Below are positions 1 to 8,535 of a stretch of 64,000 nucleotides of DNA, piece after piece. The notes under the pieces were generated by a model that was given only the letters and a program-made list of their open reading frames with translations, searched no databases and had not been told where the DNA came from. A program made the position numbers and the translations under genes. The stretch's first letter is position 1. Each line of letters begins with the position of its first letter. Origin of the DNA: Thiocapsa rosea (GTDB taxonomy: Bacteria; Pseudomonadota; Gammaproteobacteria; Chromatiales; Chromatiaceae); assembly GCF_003634315.1 (NCBI RefSeq), contig NZ_RBXL01000001.1, positions 2,956,501 to 3,020,500 of the forward strand. The letters run 5' to 3'.

Positions 1-1
1 G

Positions 2-238
2 CTCATTTTTCGAGGTTGTAGAATCTCCTTCGTAGAGAAAAGCTTGCTCCTTTGGCTTGTTTTCTACGTGGTGTCGGTGTCTGGCGCTCCGAATGCCGCA
101 GCGTATCACACACAGATGACATACTTCTTTGTAGTCGGTCTTTCGTTGCATGTCGCGTATGTCAGAATTTACGTATATGGACTCTCAGCTGGGGGGCGCT
201 TGGTAAATTCAAACAGGTGGAAGGCAAGCGTTATCTGA
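2..238 (+). CDS. C-terminal end of a membrane protein, partial at window edge
   Basis: An open frame enters from the left edge and stops at 238, giving about 78 residues. They are hydrophobic and aromatic (FYVVSVSG, FFVVGLSLHVAYVRIYVYG) with a short basic tail, as expected for the last one or two membrane helices of an integral membrane protein. A polysaccharide polymerase or flippase tail is plausible because the next genes are polysaccharide genes, but no family motif is visible. Base composition is AT-rich like the next 3.4 kb and unlike the rest of the window. Confidence 0.45.
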   Translation, partial: LIFRGCRISFVEKSLLLWLVFYVVSVSGAPNAAAYHTQMTYFFVVGLSLHVAYVRIYVYGLSAGGRLVNSNRWKASVI

Positions 239-239
239 A

Positions 240-562
240 TACGAGATAGTAGTGCCGGAATCAGCGATCCCGCAGACGTATATAATAGATGCGATTGTGA
301 TTAAATCAGTCGATAACTCTACTCTATTTGACGCTCCAAATTTTTTGCCAAACTAGCCGAAAGCGATATTAGACTTTATCAGCGTTTGGACCACCTGCGG
401 GTTAGTCAGGCGGCATCAGACGTTAACATTTCGATCCGCAACGCAATGCGTTGTCGCGACCTACTTGTGAATAAGGTTTTTGGCGAAATGAATATCCCGA
501 CCGCGATATACACTTTCCCGGAGGTGAAAATTCGTCTGAATAGGGAGTTACGTCGCCCTTAA
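240..562 (+). other. coding-like but frame-interrupted stretch
   Basis: No intact gene is present between 240 and 631. One frame reads openly to a TAG at 354-356 (it includes YIIDAIVIKSVDNSTLFDAP). A second frame then continues to a TAA at 560-562 (LYQRLDHLRVSQAASDVNIS). Both have natural-looking residue content, so this may be a small gene broken by a frameshift near 345. The product is not recognised. It could equally be non-coding AT-rich DNA. Confidence 0.22.
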
Positions 563-631
563 AAACTTTGTCGCTAGTCACAAGTCAGGGGATTTTTCAG
601 ATGAGCTAAATTCTCCAATTGGGAGTTGCCT

Positions 632-1132
632 ATGTTTCCTCGTTACGCTGCAAATCTAATCTCAACCATTATGCCTCCCACCAGGGCGTTTTGGTTGAAG
701 CGGTGGTTGTTTAAATCCGCTGGCCTTGATCTTGGTCAAAAGGTGAAGATCACATCAGAGATGAAGGTGTTCGGGCGCGGAAGTGTCGTAATAGGTGACG
801 AGACCTGGATCGGTGTCGGCACAGAATTCCAAGTTCCAGCCGGAAAGAAGGTACTGATCGGGCGATGTTGTGACATCGCGCCGAGGGTCAGATTCCTATG
901 CGGCACTCATATGGTTGGGGATAGTAGTCGACGTGCTGGTCCTGGCGCGAGTGAGGATATCGAGGTAGGTGACGGGGCCTGGATTGGGGCGGGCGCCATG
1001 CTTTTGCCGGGCGTTTCAATTGGTGATGGCTGCGTTGTGGCTGCGGCAACGGTTGTTCTGAAAGGGCATTATCCTCCGAATGTTCTTCTGGCTGGAAACC
1101 CCGCAAGAATAGCGAAGTACTATGAGCAATAA
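632..1132 (+). CDS. LbH (hexapeptide-repeat) acyltransferase, polysaccharide O-acetyltransferase type
   Basis: This 166-residue protein resembles CysE/LacA/WbbJ-type acyltransferases. Irregular hexapeptide turns (VVIGDETWIG, IEVGDGAWIGAGAMLLPG, VSIGDGCVVAAATVV) form a left-handed beta-helix, and the protein ends with the family's GNPAR tail. A CGTH motif may hold the catalytic His. It probably acetylates a sugar of a surface polysaccharide. The ATG at 632 is preferred over a TTG at 626 because GGGAG at 621-625 lies six bases upstream. The 3' end overlaps the following glycosyltransferase by 11 bases, so the two are translationally linked. Confidence 0.85.
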   Translation: MFPRYAANLISTIMPPTRAFWLKRWLFKSAGLDLGQKVKITSEMKVFGRGSVVIGDETWIGVGTEFQVPAGKKVLIGRCCDIAPRVRFLCGTHMVGDSSRRAGPGASEDIEVGDGAWIGAGAMLLPGVSIGDGCVVAAATVVLKGHYPPNVLLAGNPARIAKYYEQ

Positions 1133-2399
1133 GTCGGTAGCAAGAATAATCTATGTCGGAATGGTTAATACGACGGCTTACTGCGATCATATCGGCCTGC
1201 CTCTGCACGTGGGGCCAGGTTCAAATAAAATGACTAGCGTTATCAGGGCGATGCGAAGCGTCGGGGTGAGAAGCTACCTAGTTTCCTTTCCGGTGTTAGG
1301 AAGAGGGGCGAAAATTAGTGTAACCGGTACTGTGAGGCTCAGGGGTGGGGGAATCCCTCAGTTATACTTTCCTGGGATTCGTGATAGGTATTTCAGGAAA
1401 ATTGCATCTTTGTTTCTCTTCGGTTTGTATTGCTTGTTTCGTGTGCGTCCTTCGGATCATATAGTTGTTTATAATTTCGCGTTCGAGTACATTTTGGGAG
1501 TGATGGTCCTGTACTTTAGGAGGCAGCCAGCTATCCTAGATATCGAGGATAGTCCGCGTATTGACGAGACTGGCTTCAGAGGAGCGGTGAACCGGATACT
1601 ATTTCCTCTTTTCTGCCGAATTACAGCAACAAGAAAGCTCGTAGTCTCAGAACGGTTAGCAAAAGATTTACATCTTAAGGATTATTGCGTTGTTTATGGC
1701 GCTATTGAGTCTGTTCCGGTGAGTAGGCAGATTGATGTTGCGTCGCACTGGAGCCAGGTTGCCGGTGGCGCACCACTGTCGCTACATTATGGCGGGTCTC
1801 TATGCGTGGAAACGGGATTGGATTTATTTTGTGGAGCTGTGGAGCGCTTGTTTCGAGTTGTTCCGCGTGACCGCTGTTATCTACGCATTGTTGTGACGGG
1901 TTTTGGTGGTTTTGGTAGTTCTGACCGGATAAAGAAGTTGCAGGCTCTTTCTAAGCACACAGGTATTAGTGTCGAGTTTTACGGAGAACTTACACGGCCT
2001 GAGTATCTTCGTCTTATGATATCATGTCATGCTGCATTGGCTTTGAAGTTACCGGATTCCGAAATGGGTAAGACAACGTTTCCCTCAAAGGTTGTCGAGA
2101 TTACTAGCCTTGGACTGCTTTTGATTTCAACCTCCGTTAGCGATGTACCTCAGCTTTTTGATCGAACTAACGCGGTACTGCTGAGTAAGGCTTCAGCTTC
2201 AGAGCTGGCAAGTACGATCTGTTCCGTTCTGAACAATGCTGCCGACATGGCAGGTGTTGCAATCCGCGGACGCGATCGTGCTTATGACCTTTTCGGGCAG
2301 AAGGCGGTAGGGCTCATGGTATCGGATTTCGTTCTTGGTCGTCGAGTTTCCAAGAGACGCGTTTCCGAGAAAATCGCGCAGGGCAGTCGTTTGGTGTGA
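1122..2399 (+). CDS. glycosyltransferase, GT4-like (GT-B fold)
   Basis: The 425-residue product has a C-terminal half typical of GT4-type glycosyltransferases: a LHYGGSL strand-turn, a later FYGELTRPEYLRLM segment, then TTFPSKVVEITSLGLLLIST, where the E and following turn correspond to the nucleotide-sugar binding region. The N-terminal half is less conserved and contains a hydrophobic stretch (LFLFGLYCLF), suggesting membrane association. It probably adds one sugar to a lipid-linked polysaccharide precursor. The start overlaps the acyltransferase stop. Codon use is AT-rich compared with the genes after 5.4 kb, which suggests horizontal acquisition. Confidence 0.75.
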   Translation: MSNKSVARIIYVGMVNTTAYCDHIGLPLHVGPGSNKMTSVIRAMRSVGVRSYLVSFPVLGRGAKISVTGTVRLRGGGIPQLYFPGIRDRYFRKIASLFLFGLYCLFRVRPSDHIVVYNFAFEYILGVMVLYFRRQPAILDIEDSPRIDETGFRGAVNRILFPLFCRITATRKLVVSERLAKDLHLKDYCVVYGAIESVPVSRQIDVASHWSQVAGGAPLSLHYGGSLCVETGLDLFCGAVERLFRVVPRDRCYLRIVVTGFGGFGSSDRIKKLQALSKHTGISVEFYGELTRPEYLRLMISCHAALALKLPDSEMGKTTFPSKVVEITSLGLLLISTSVSDVPQLFDRTNAVLLSKASASELASTICSVLNNAADMAGVAIRGRDRAYDLFGQKAVGLMVSDFVLGRRVSKRRVSEKIAQGSRLV

Positions 2400-2496
2400 G
2401 GTTTGCTTTGGAGAACATGGCTGTCTGTGCAGGCGGTTCCGATCTTACAACATCCTCCTCCAACCTGCCTACCCGTTCAATGAAGTTTGAGGGTTT

Positions 2497-3669
2497 ATGA
2501 GATTCCCACAACTGCGGGATGCTTTTTTGTCGGTCAGTCGAGGGGGGGAGGGGGCGGCTGCAATTGATGATGTGTGGTTTTGGCAGAGAGCGGTGTCTCC
2601 ACATATGGCATATCTGGCGGAGGCACTGGCACAACGCGGATTCAATGTTGTCTATGTGACAGAAATTGCACTCGCTGAAGACCGTGAAAGGCAGGGTTGG
2701 CCGATGCTTGAGCCAAGGGATGTACGCCTTGTTGTCGCACCAACTAAGCCGCAAATTCGGGATCTCATTGAAGGAGCAGCCGCGGGCTCGGTTCATCTGT
2801 GTCAGGGATTAATGAGGAACGGAATGGTAGCCTATGCTCAGTCAAGGTTAGCGAAACGAGGGTTACAGCAATGGGTCTTGATGGAAACTGTTAAAGATAG
2901 CGGGATAAGTGGGCTGCTGAGAAGGCTCGCATATCAGTATTCATTTTTTGTAAAGAAAAGCGGGATCCAAGGCGTGTTGGCGATAGGGCATCGTACACCA
3001 GACTGGGTCGGCGACCGAGGCATCGCTACAGCACGTATCGTGCCTTTCGCCTATTTTCTGAAAGATGTGTGCTTGGACATAAGTGGTGTTAGGGTCGGGG
3101 CTCGGTATAACTTTGTTTTCGTCGGACAGTTTGTTAAGCGAAAGCGGCTATCGCTTCTTCTAGATGCCTTGTCAGAACTACGAGATTATGATTTTGGGTT
3201 AAAAGTCATCGGAGCAGGGCCTTTAGAGATGGAACTTAGGAGAATGGGGTTAAAAATGCTCGGTGATCGCGTCGAGTGGATTGGTGTTGTGCCTATGGAT
3301 GACGTACTGAATCATGTCGCTCGGGCTGATTGCTTGGTTCTTCCGAGTGCACACGACGGGTGGGGAGCGGTCGTTTCCGAGGCATTGATGGTCGGAACTC
3401 CTGCAGTGTGTAGCGATGCATGCGGGTGTGCTGCTGTTGTCACTTCAAGCGGATATGGAGGAGTGTTCGGCACGGATGATTATAGAGGCTTGGTCTGCTT
3501 GCTGCGCACCGTTATTTCGAGGGGGCGCCTGATTGACGAAGAGCGTCACGCATTGGCCGCATGGGCGCGGTGCCTCGGTGCTACCAGGGGGGGGGAATAT
3601 CTTCAGGAGATTCTTGCCGCGAGTAATACTGAGCATTCCCGTCCAACGCCGCCATGGGCAATCGATTAG
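2497..3669 (+). CDS. glycosyltransferase family 4 protein
   Basis: The 390-residue GT-B protein shows the C-terminal GT4 signature: FVFVGQFVKRKRL (start of the donor domain), KVIGAGPLEMELRRM, then VLPSAHDGWGAVVSEALMVG with the EX7E-like acidic pair, and GTPAVCSDACG. It belongs to the same low-GC polysaccharide group as the two preceding genes but is separated from them by about 100 bases. GAGGG lies just upstream of the ATG. The acceptor sugar cannot be told from sequence. An insertion sequence begins roughly 110 bases after the stop. Confidence 0.82.
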   Translation: MRFPQLRDAFLSVSRGGEGAAAIDDVWFWQRAVSPHMAYLAEALAQRGFNVVYVTEIALAEDRERQGWPMLEPRDVRLVVAPTKPQIRDLIEGAAAGSVHLCQGLMRNGMVAYAQSRLAKRGLQQWVLMETVKDSGISGLLRRLAYQYSFFVKKSGIQGVLAIGHRTPDWVGDRGIATARIVPFAYFLKDVCLDISGVRVGARYNFVFVGQFVKRKRLSLLLDALSELRDYDFGLKVIGAGPLEMELRRMGLKMLGDRVEWIGVVPMDDVLNHVARADCLVLPSAHDGWGAVVSEALMVGTPAVCSDACGCAAVVTSSGYGGVFGTDDYRGLVCLLRTVISRGRLIDEERHALAAWARCLGATRGGEYLQEILAASNTEHSRPTPPWAID

Positions 3670-3781
3670 AGCTTTGGTGGTATAACGCGGAAGCTTCCGG
3701 ATTCTAGCGCAGTCAGGCGTCAGTGGTACTGGGGGAAGGCTGCGATTTCGACAGGGTTTGCGCGAATCTCGGCACCCCCCC

Positions 3782-5288
3782 AACTCGACTTTGGCCAATC
3801 TTAGGCGGTCGCCGCGAGTTGCTCCAGCAGGCGATCGAGGCGCTTGGACGAAATTAGGACCATCTCCCCTTGGGCCATGAGTTGGCATCATTCTCCCCGG
3901 CCCAGATCGTGCGCCGTACCAAGGCCAGGCAATCGGAGAAGGTCGCATGGGACTTGAGATACCAGCCGGTGGAGCGCGGCAGCGTCTCCCAGCGCTCGCG
4001 CCACCGGTAGACCATGAGACAGACCAGCGAGAACAGCGCCATCAGCATCGGCGTGGTGCGTGCGATCGCCAGATCGTTCCACTGGCGCTGGGTCTCGACG
4101 CCCAGGTGGCGGCGGACTTCCTCGAAGGTGACCTCGATCGACCAGCGCTGGACGAACAGCTCCACTACGCGCGCCGGCGCCATGTTCAGGTCGGTGGTGA
4201 AGAAGGCTTGCGTCGGCAGCCGGCCCTCGGGATCGACCACGAGCACCCAGCGAATCGGCAACGGCGGCCATCCCGGGGTGTGCCACAGACACACCTCGCT
4301 GAGCAGGCGCAGCGCCTTGGGCCGTCCATACCATCGAACCGCGACCTCCTCGCCCCGGCTGCGCGCCTCCTCCTCGCGCGTGGCGAGCTTGGCCAGCACG
4401 CCGCCTTTCTTGGGCTTGGGACCGCGCCGCCCGGCGGGCACCGGCTCGGGAAAGGCGAACAGGCGTGCGTCCAGGTGCCGGCGCGTGATCAGGGTCACCT
4501 GCGCGGCCAGCACTTCCCAACCCAGCTGGATGCAGGAGTCGCTGCCGTCGCCCAGCAGGATCCAGCGGCGTTGCTTCAGCCAGCGCGACACCAGCCAGAC
4601 CATCCCGATGGTGAGCTCCACGACCGTGCGATGGCGCCGCCCGGCCGCCTCGTCGGCCCGCTTCGATGGTGCCAAGCGGGTGAGAAAGGGCAGCGACCAA
4701 GGCCGCGTGCTCCACGGCACGGGCACCAACACCGCCATGCAGATCCACTCCAGCCCCAAGCAGGTCACCACCGTGCTGCGCGAGGAGCGCACCGCATCGC
4801 GATACATCCCCTTCGCCCGAATGCGCGCACCCTTGCGCCGCTCCAGCGTCTCGTCGACTGCCACCACGATCGGCACCTGCGCCGTCAACATCCCGAGCAA
4901 CAGCCCCAGCAGAATCCGCGCCCCCTGCCGCGACGACCAGCGCGCCCGATTCAGCACCCGATGATAACGCTCGAAGCGCTGCTCCGCGCTCAGCCCCATC
5001 GCCCGCAGCGCCGCCGTCACCGTGCGCGGCCCCTGCGCGAGCAGCGTTCCCGCCAGCAAGACGTGCAGATGCGCCAGGGTCGGCGCGGTGAACAGGCAGG
5101 CAAAGGGCTGCAGAACAGATACACTCGAGGCTGGTAGAGGGAGCATCCGCGGGCAGGTCCGAGGTTTTGGTCGACAGCGGACGATACCGCCCGCGGCCCT
5201 CTGCCGCCAAATCAATCAGGTCCGTCCCTGTAGCTCGGGGCACCTTGCGGTCCTCTCGCCTGGGCTCGGAAATGGCCAAAGCCGCGTT
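3782..5288 (-). mobile_element. DDE insertion sequence, IS4-superfamily/IS701-like, about 1.5 kb
   Basis: A single transposase gene is bracketed by imperfect inverted repeats. The left end reads AACTCGACTTTGGCCAAT and the reverse complement of the right end reads AACGCGGCTTTGGCCATT, 15 of 18 matching. The length fits one-gene elements of this class. No convincing target-site duplication was found, so the outermost bases are uncertain. It separates two glycosyltransferase genes and is much more GC-rich than the DNA to its left. Confidence 0.65.
3854..5146 (-). CDS. IS4-superfamily/IS701-type DDE transposase
   Basis: The 430-residue protein has the DDE catalytic triad in recognisable contexts: VVAVDETLERRKG (first D), WILLGDGSDSC (second D) and SIEVTFEEVRRHLGVETQRQ (E, followed by the Y/R-x-K/R-like helix). 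The start at MLPLPASS is chosen because residues further upstream in the same frame have low-complexity, non-coding character. No frameshift or internal stop is present, so the protein could be active. Confidence 0.8.
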   Translation of the reverse strand: MLPLPASSVSVLQPFACLFTAPTLAHLHVLLAGTLLAQGPRTVTAALRAMGLSAEQRFERYHRVLNRARWSSRQGARILLGLLLGMLTAQVPIVVAVDETLERRKGARIRAKGMYRDAVRSSRSTVVTCLGLEWICMAVLVPVPWSTRPWSLPFLTRLAPSKRADEAAGRRHRTVVELTIGMVWLVSRWLKQRRWILLGDGSDSCIQLGWEVLAAQVTLITRRHLDARLFAFPEPVPAGRRGPKPKKGGVLAKLATREEEARSRGEEVAVRWYGRPKALRLLSEVCLWHTPGWPPLPIRWVLVVDPEGRLPTQAFFTTDLNMAPARVVELFVQRWSIEVTFEEVRRHLGVETQRQWNDLAIARTTPMLMALFSLVCLMVYRWRERWETLPRSTGWYLKSHATFSDCLALVRRTIWAGENDANSWPKGRWS

Positions 5289-5400
5289 TTGTAAAGCTGA
5301 CATGGAACGTCTGCTGTTGTGGTGTTTTCCGGACGACAAAAAAGAACCGACCTGGTCGCGCACCCTGCTGTTGAGGTGCTCGCTGAATGGAGAGAAGAGC

Positions 5401-6606
5401 ATGTCGCGTAACGCCGAACCTTCGGCTCATGGGGTACGCGTGATCCATACGGTTCCCTCCTTGCTTAGGAGTGCCGGCGGTCCTACGCGGACCGTCACAG
5501 CGCTGTGTAGTGAACTCGGCCGGCGTGGAGTGCATGTTGATCTCGTGACCGAGAACTGGATACCCCTAGGAGCCGACGTGAACCTGCTCCCGCCAAGCGA
5601 ATGGGTGACGACTACGTTGGTCCAGGCACATTCCGCGCCCTTTATCAGGACCCTGCGTTCCAGGGTATACCGCACCGCGTTGCGGCAGCGCTGCGAGGCA
5701 GGACGACCCCAGGTTTTTCACAACCATGGGCTCTGGCTGCCAACCAATCATGCCGCCGCAGATGTCGCGAAGGAGCGGGGTCTGCCGCTTATCATCAGTA
5801 CACGCGGAATGCTTGAGCCCTGGGCTCTGAGTCATCGTGCCTGGAAGAAACGCTTGGCTTGGTTTTTGTATCAACAACGTGATTTGCTTACAGCGCGCGT
5901 GCTGCACGCAACTGCACAGCAGGAGGCGGATAGTCTGCGTCGATTGGGGCTACGCCAACCGATTGCCTTGATCCCGAACGGTGTCGAACTTTTTGCTTCG
6001 ACCGAAGAGGCTAAGCCAATTTCGTCGCCGCGGATTGCGCTTTTCGTTGGGCGTATCCATCCGGTCAAGGGTTTGATTCCGCTAGTCGATGCGTGGAGCC
6101 GGGTTCGACCTAGAGGTTGGCTGATGATCATCGCCGGACCAGACGAGGGCGGACATCGCGCGGCGGTTGAAGAGCGCATACAGGGCGCAGATTTGTCCGC
6201 CGCCTTCGAACTCGTGGGTCCAGTGGAGGGTGCCGAGAAGGCGGCACTTTACCGCAGTGCCGAGCTGTTCTTGCTGCCGAGTTTCACCGAGAATTTCGGC
6301 GTAGCGGCGGCGGAGGCATTGGCCGCCGGGGTTCCGGTCATTGCGACTAAGGGTACGCCTTGGGCCGGGTTGGTTCAGCATCGGTGCGGTTGGTGGGTTG
6401 ACTTGGGTGTTGATTCTCTGGTCAGCGCTTTGGAAGAGGCGACGAGGACTCGCCGGGAGGTCCTCCACGAGATGGGCGAGCGCGGGCGCGCCTATGCTGA
6501 GGGTGAGTTCGGCTGGCCGGGTATCGCGCAGGAGATGTTGGCGGTGTATCGGTGGATGTTGGGGCAGGGCGATCGGCCCGAATGCGTGCAGTTGGACTCG
6601 GAATAG
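5401..6606 (+). CDS. glycosyltransferase family 4 protein
   Basis: This 401-residue GT-B protein opens with VRVIHTVPSLLRSAGGPTRTV, a GT4 N-terminal acceptor-domain motif (GGPTR loop). It continues with PNGVEL, FVGRIHPVKGLIPLVDAW and PSFTENFGVAAAEALAAG, the donor-binding EX7E region. The ATG at 5401 follows a GGAGAGA ribosome-binding site. A longer open frame upstream reads through IS-end sequence and is not credible. It is followed 10 bases later by a WcaF-like acetyltransferase, so the two are probably co-transcribed. The likely role is polysaccharide repeat-unit assembly at the inner membrane. Confidence 0.87.
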   Translation: MSRNAEPSAHGVRVIHTVPSLLRSAGGPTRTVTALCSELGRRGVHVDLVTENWIPLGADVNLLPPSEWVTTTLVQAHSAPFIRTLRSRVYRTALRQRCEAGRPQVFHNHGLWLPTNHAAADVAKERGLPLIISTRGMLEPWALSHRAWKKRLAWFLYQQRDLLTARVLHATAQQEADSLRRLGLRQPIALIPNGVELFASTEEAKPISSPRIALFVGRIHPVKGLIPLVDAWSRVRPRGWLMIIAGPDEGGHRAAVEERIQGADLSAAFELVGPVEGAEKAALYRSAELFLLPSFTENFGVAAAEALAAGVPVIATKGTPWAGLVQHRCGWWVDLGVDSLVSALEEATRTRREVLHEMGERGRAYAEGEFGWPGIAQEMLAVYRWMLGQGDRPECVQLDSE

Positions 6607-6616
6607 ACTGGCCACT

Positions 6617-7213
6617 ATGACCCTCAGGCGCTCTTTGAACGAGCTCGATATCGAAACATGTCGTGGCCGTCGGCCTTACAGTCGCAGCGAGTACCTCGGT
6701 CGCGTCCTCTGGACGTTAACAACCCCACTATTTCGGTTCAGCCCGCGGCCATTGTTTGGTTGGCGGCGCACACTGCTTCGGCTCTTCGGCGCAAAGGTGG
6801 CACGTGATGCCCATGTCTACCCAAGCGCACGTATTTACCTCCCCTGGAACCTTCGGCTTGGTGAGCATGCGAGCATCGGCGAGTGGGCGCTGATCTACAA
6901 CCTCGGCCCGGTGACAATCGGCGATCGGGCAACCATCTCCCATCGCGCCCATCTGTGCGCCGGCACGCATGACTATCGCGACCCAAGCTTACCGCTGTTA
7001 CGCCTGCCGATCGAGATCGGAGCCCAAGCCTGGGTATGCGCCGATTCCTTTATCGGCCCCGGCAGCCGAGTCGGCGAAGGTGCCATCGTCGGTGCGGCCG
7101 CAGTCGTCGTCCATGATGTCCCGCCCTGGCAAATTGTTGCAGGCAATCCGGCGCGGGTCGTGAAGAGACGCGAGATGCATCCACCGACAGGAGCAGGCAG
7201 GAATGAAGGGTAA
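6617..7213 (+). CDS. WcaF-like hexapeptide acetyltransferase
   Basis: The 198-residue protein matches the colanic-acid acetyltransferase WcaF/maltose O-acetyltransferase pattern. It has a basic amphipathic N-terminus (FRFSPRPLFGWRRTLLRLFG), hexapeptide repeats (RIYLPWNLRLGEHASIGEWA, VTIGDRATISHRAHLCAGTH with the catalytic-type His, SRVGEGAIVGAAAVVVHDV) and a final AGNPARVVKRR. Acetyl-CoA would be the donor. It probably forms an operon with the preceding glycosyltransferase. Confidence 0.87.
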   Translation: MTLRRSLNELDIETCRGRRPYSRSEYLGRVLWTLTTPLFRFSPRPLFGWRRTLLRLFGAKVARDAHVYPSARIYLPWNLRLGEHASIGEWALIYNLGPVTIGDRATISHRAHLCAGTHDYRDPSLPLLRLPIEIGAQAWVCADSFIGPGSRVGEGAIVGAAAVVVHDVPPWQIVAGNPARVVKRREMHPPTGAGRNEG

Positions 7214-7370
7214 TGCACTTTGGGATAACGGGTGGGTCAAGGTCAGGTCGAAGCTATCGCTGGTTGAGTTGTTACGAGACACTGGGTCTTTAAACATCCC
7301 TTACGGCGTGCGAGTTGGAAGGTTTCCGACGTTGGTGAATTCGATGATTGCGATGGTGAGGAAGCCTTGA
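7203..7370 (+). CDS. possible small protein, 55 residues
   Basis: An ATG overlapping the end of the acetyltransferase by 11 bases opens a 55-codon frame that stops 6 bases before the next gene. The translation includes WVKVRSKLSLVELLRD and SLNIPYGVRVGRFPTL. The tight packing between two operon genes argues for a real gene or the remains of one. The family is not recognised. Confidence 0.35.
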   Translation: MKGNALWDNGWVKVRSKLSLVELLRDTGSLNIPYGVRVGRFPTLVNSMIAMVRKP

Positions 7371-7376
7371 TTCGAG

Positions 7377-8276
7377 ATGACAGATTCGGTCGAAAAACTG
7401 CCAATAACCATCCTACTCGCAGCAAAGAACGAGTCGGTCAACCTGCCTCGTTGTCTTGCTGCGCTTGAGCCGGCACAACGTATCCTTGTGTTGGACTCGC
7501 ACAGTACGGACGCTACCGCCGTAATCGCGCTGGATTATGGCGCCGAGGTGGTGCAATTCGACTACCACGGCGGATATCCAAAAAAGCGCCAATGGGCGCT
7601 GGATCACGTCACCATCGACACGCCTTGGGTCTTTTTCCTGGATGCCGATGAGGTGGTGCCCGATGCGCTGTGGACGGAGATCGCTGCCGTCATCCGCCAG
7701 CCAGACGCCTGCGACGCCTACCTCATCCGCAAGGGCTTTCACTTTTTCGGCCGACGCATGCGGTATGGCGGTTTCTCGCACATGGCTGTGCTGCTCCTTC
7801 GCACCGGCAAGGGGCGCTTCGAGCATCTCTTCGACGATGCGGCGGACAGTCTGGATATGGAAATCCACGAGCGTGTGGTGGTGAAGGGTCGGATCGGGGG
7901 TCTTAGGACACCTTTGATCCACGAAGACTTCAAGGGACTGGAGGCCTACATCACCCGCCATAACAAGTATTCGACATGGGAGGCGCGGGTACGCCATCAC
8001 TATCTGACTACTGGCCGCTATGGCGAGGACACCATCGCGCCGCGATTGTTCGGCAATTCGCAGGAGCGGCGGCGCTTCATCAAGGCCGTGATCATCCGGC
8101 TGCCGTTCGAACATTGGATGTGGTTTATCTATCACTACGTCATTCGGCTGGGCTTTCTGGAGGGACGACCGGGGCTGATCGCCTGCCAGATTCGCGCGAG
8201 CTATATCGCGCAGGTGCGGGCGAAAATCTATGAATTGCGGGTGCTCTCTGGTAAGACCGAGAGTTCACGTCAGTAA
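7377..8276 (+). CDS. glycosyltransferase family 2, WaaE/KdtX-like
   Basis: The 299-residue GT-A protein has the early strand PITILLAAKNESVNLPRCL, the nucleotide-binding VLDSHSTDAT and the DXD-type motif VFFLDADEVV. A basic PKKRQWAL segment between them is typical of WaaE/KdtX-like GT2 proteins. The C-terminal part is rich in aromatic and basic residues (HWMWFIYHYVIRLGFLEG), suggesting peripheral membrane contact. It closes the first group of polysaccharide genes, and gene debris begins immediately afterwards. Confidence 0.85.
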   Translation: MTDSVEKLPITILLAAKNESVNLPRCLAALEPAQRILVLDSHSTDATAVIALDYGAEVVQFDYHGGYPKKRQWALDHVTIDTPWVFFLDADEVVPDALWTEIAAVIRQPDACDAYLIRKGFHFFGRRMRYGGFSHMAVLLLRTGKGRFEHLFDDAADSLDMEIHERVVVKGRIGGLRTPLIHEDFKGLEAYITRHNKYSTWEARVRHHYLTTGRYGEDTIAPRLFGNSQERRRFIKAVIIRLPFEHWMWFIYHYVIRLGFLEGRPGLIACQIRASYIAQVRAKIYELRVLSGKTESSRQ

Positions 8277-8291
8277 TGGAAGCGGTACCGA

Positions 8292-8450
8292 ATTGAACTA
8301 CGCACTGCGCAAACGCATCCTTCTGACCGGCGGCGGCTTGCTTGGCAGTCACACCTGTGCGACCGTCGGCTCGCCGAAGGACGCGACACCGGGACTAAGG
8401 ACAACATCACCCATCTGCTTGATATCAAGGTTTCCGAGTTGAGGCGCTTT
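8292..8450 (+). pseudogene. decayed 5' fragment of a UDP-glucuronate decarboxylase gene (copy A)
   Basis: The DNA from the TTG codon onward follows the 5' end of the intact gene at 30668: the first codons (NYALRKRI), the TGACCGGCGG nucleotide-binding loop and GACTAAGGACAACATC are recognisable. There are many substitutions and an internal deletion of about 35 bases. Similarity fades near TTTCCGAGTTGAGGCG. It cannot encode a functional protein. The next 85 bases up to 8535 have no recognised content. Confidence 0.7.
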
Positions 8451-8535
8451 ATGATGGATTCAGGGTGCGATGTGGTCACGGCCATCGAACGAGTTCTGGA
8501 GATTGAGTTGAAATTCCGGGGCACCTCACTGAGTC

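Noticed and set aside
3888-5402. A 504-codon frame opposite and out of register with the IS transposase
   Set aside because: It is an alternative frame of the same strand as the transposase with Ala/Gly/Arg-rich composition; the DDE motifs lie in the other frame.
8407-8535. Small frame with VVTAIERVLEIELKF before the SGNH gene
   Set aside because: It begins inside decarboxylase fragment A, is only about 30 codons, and shows no family motif.
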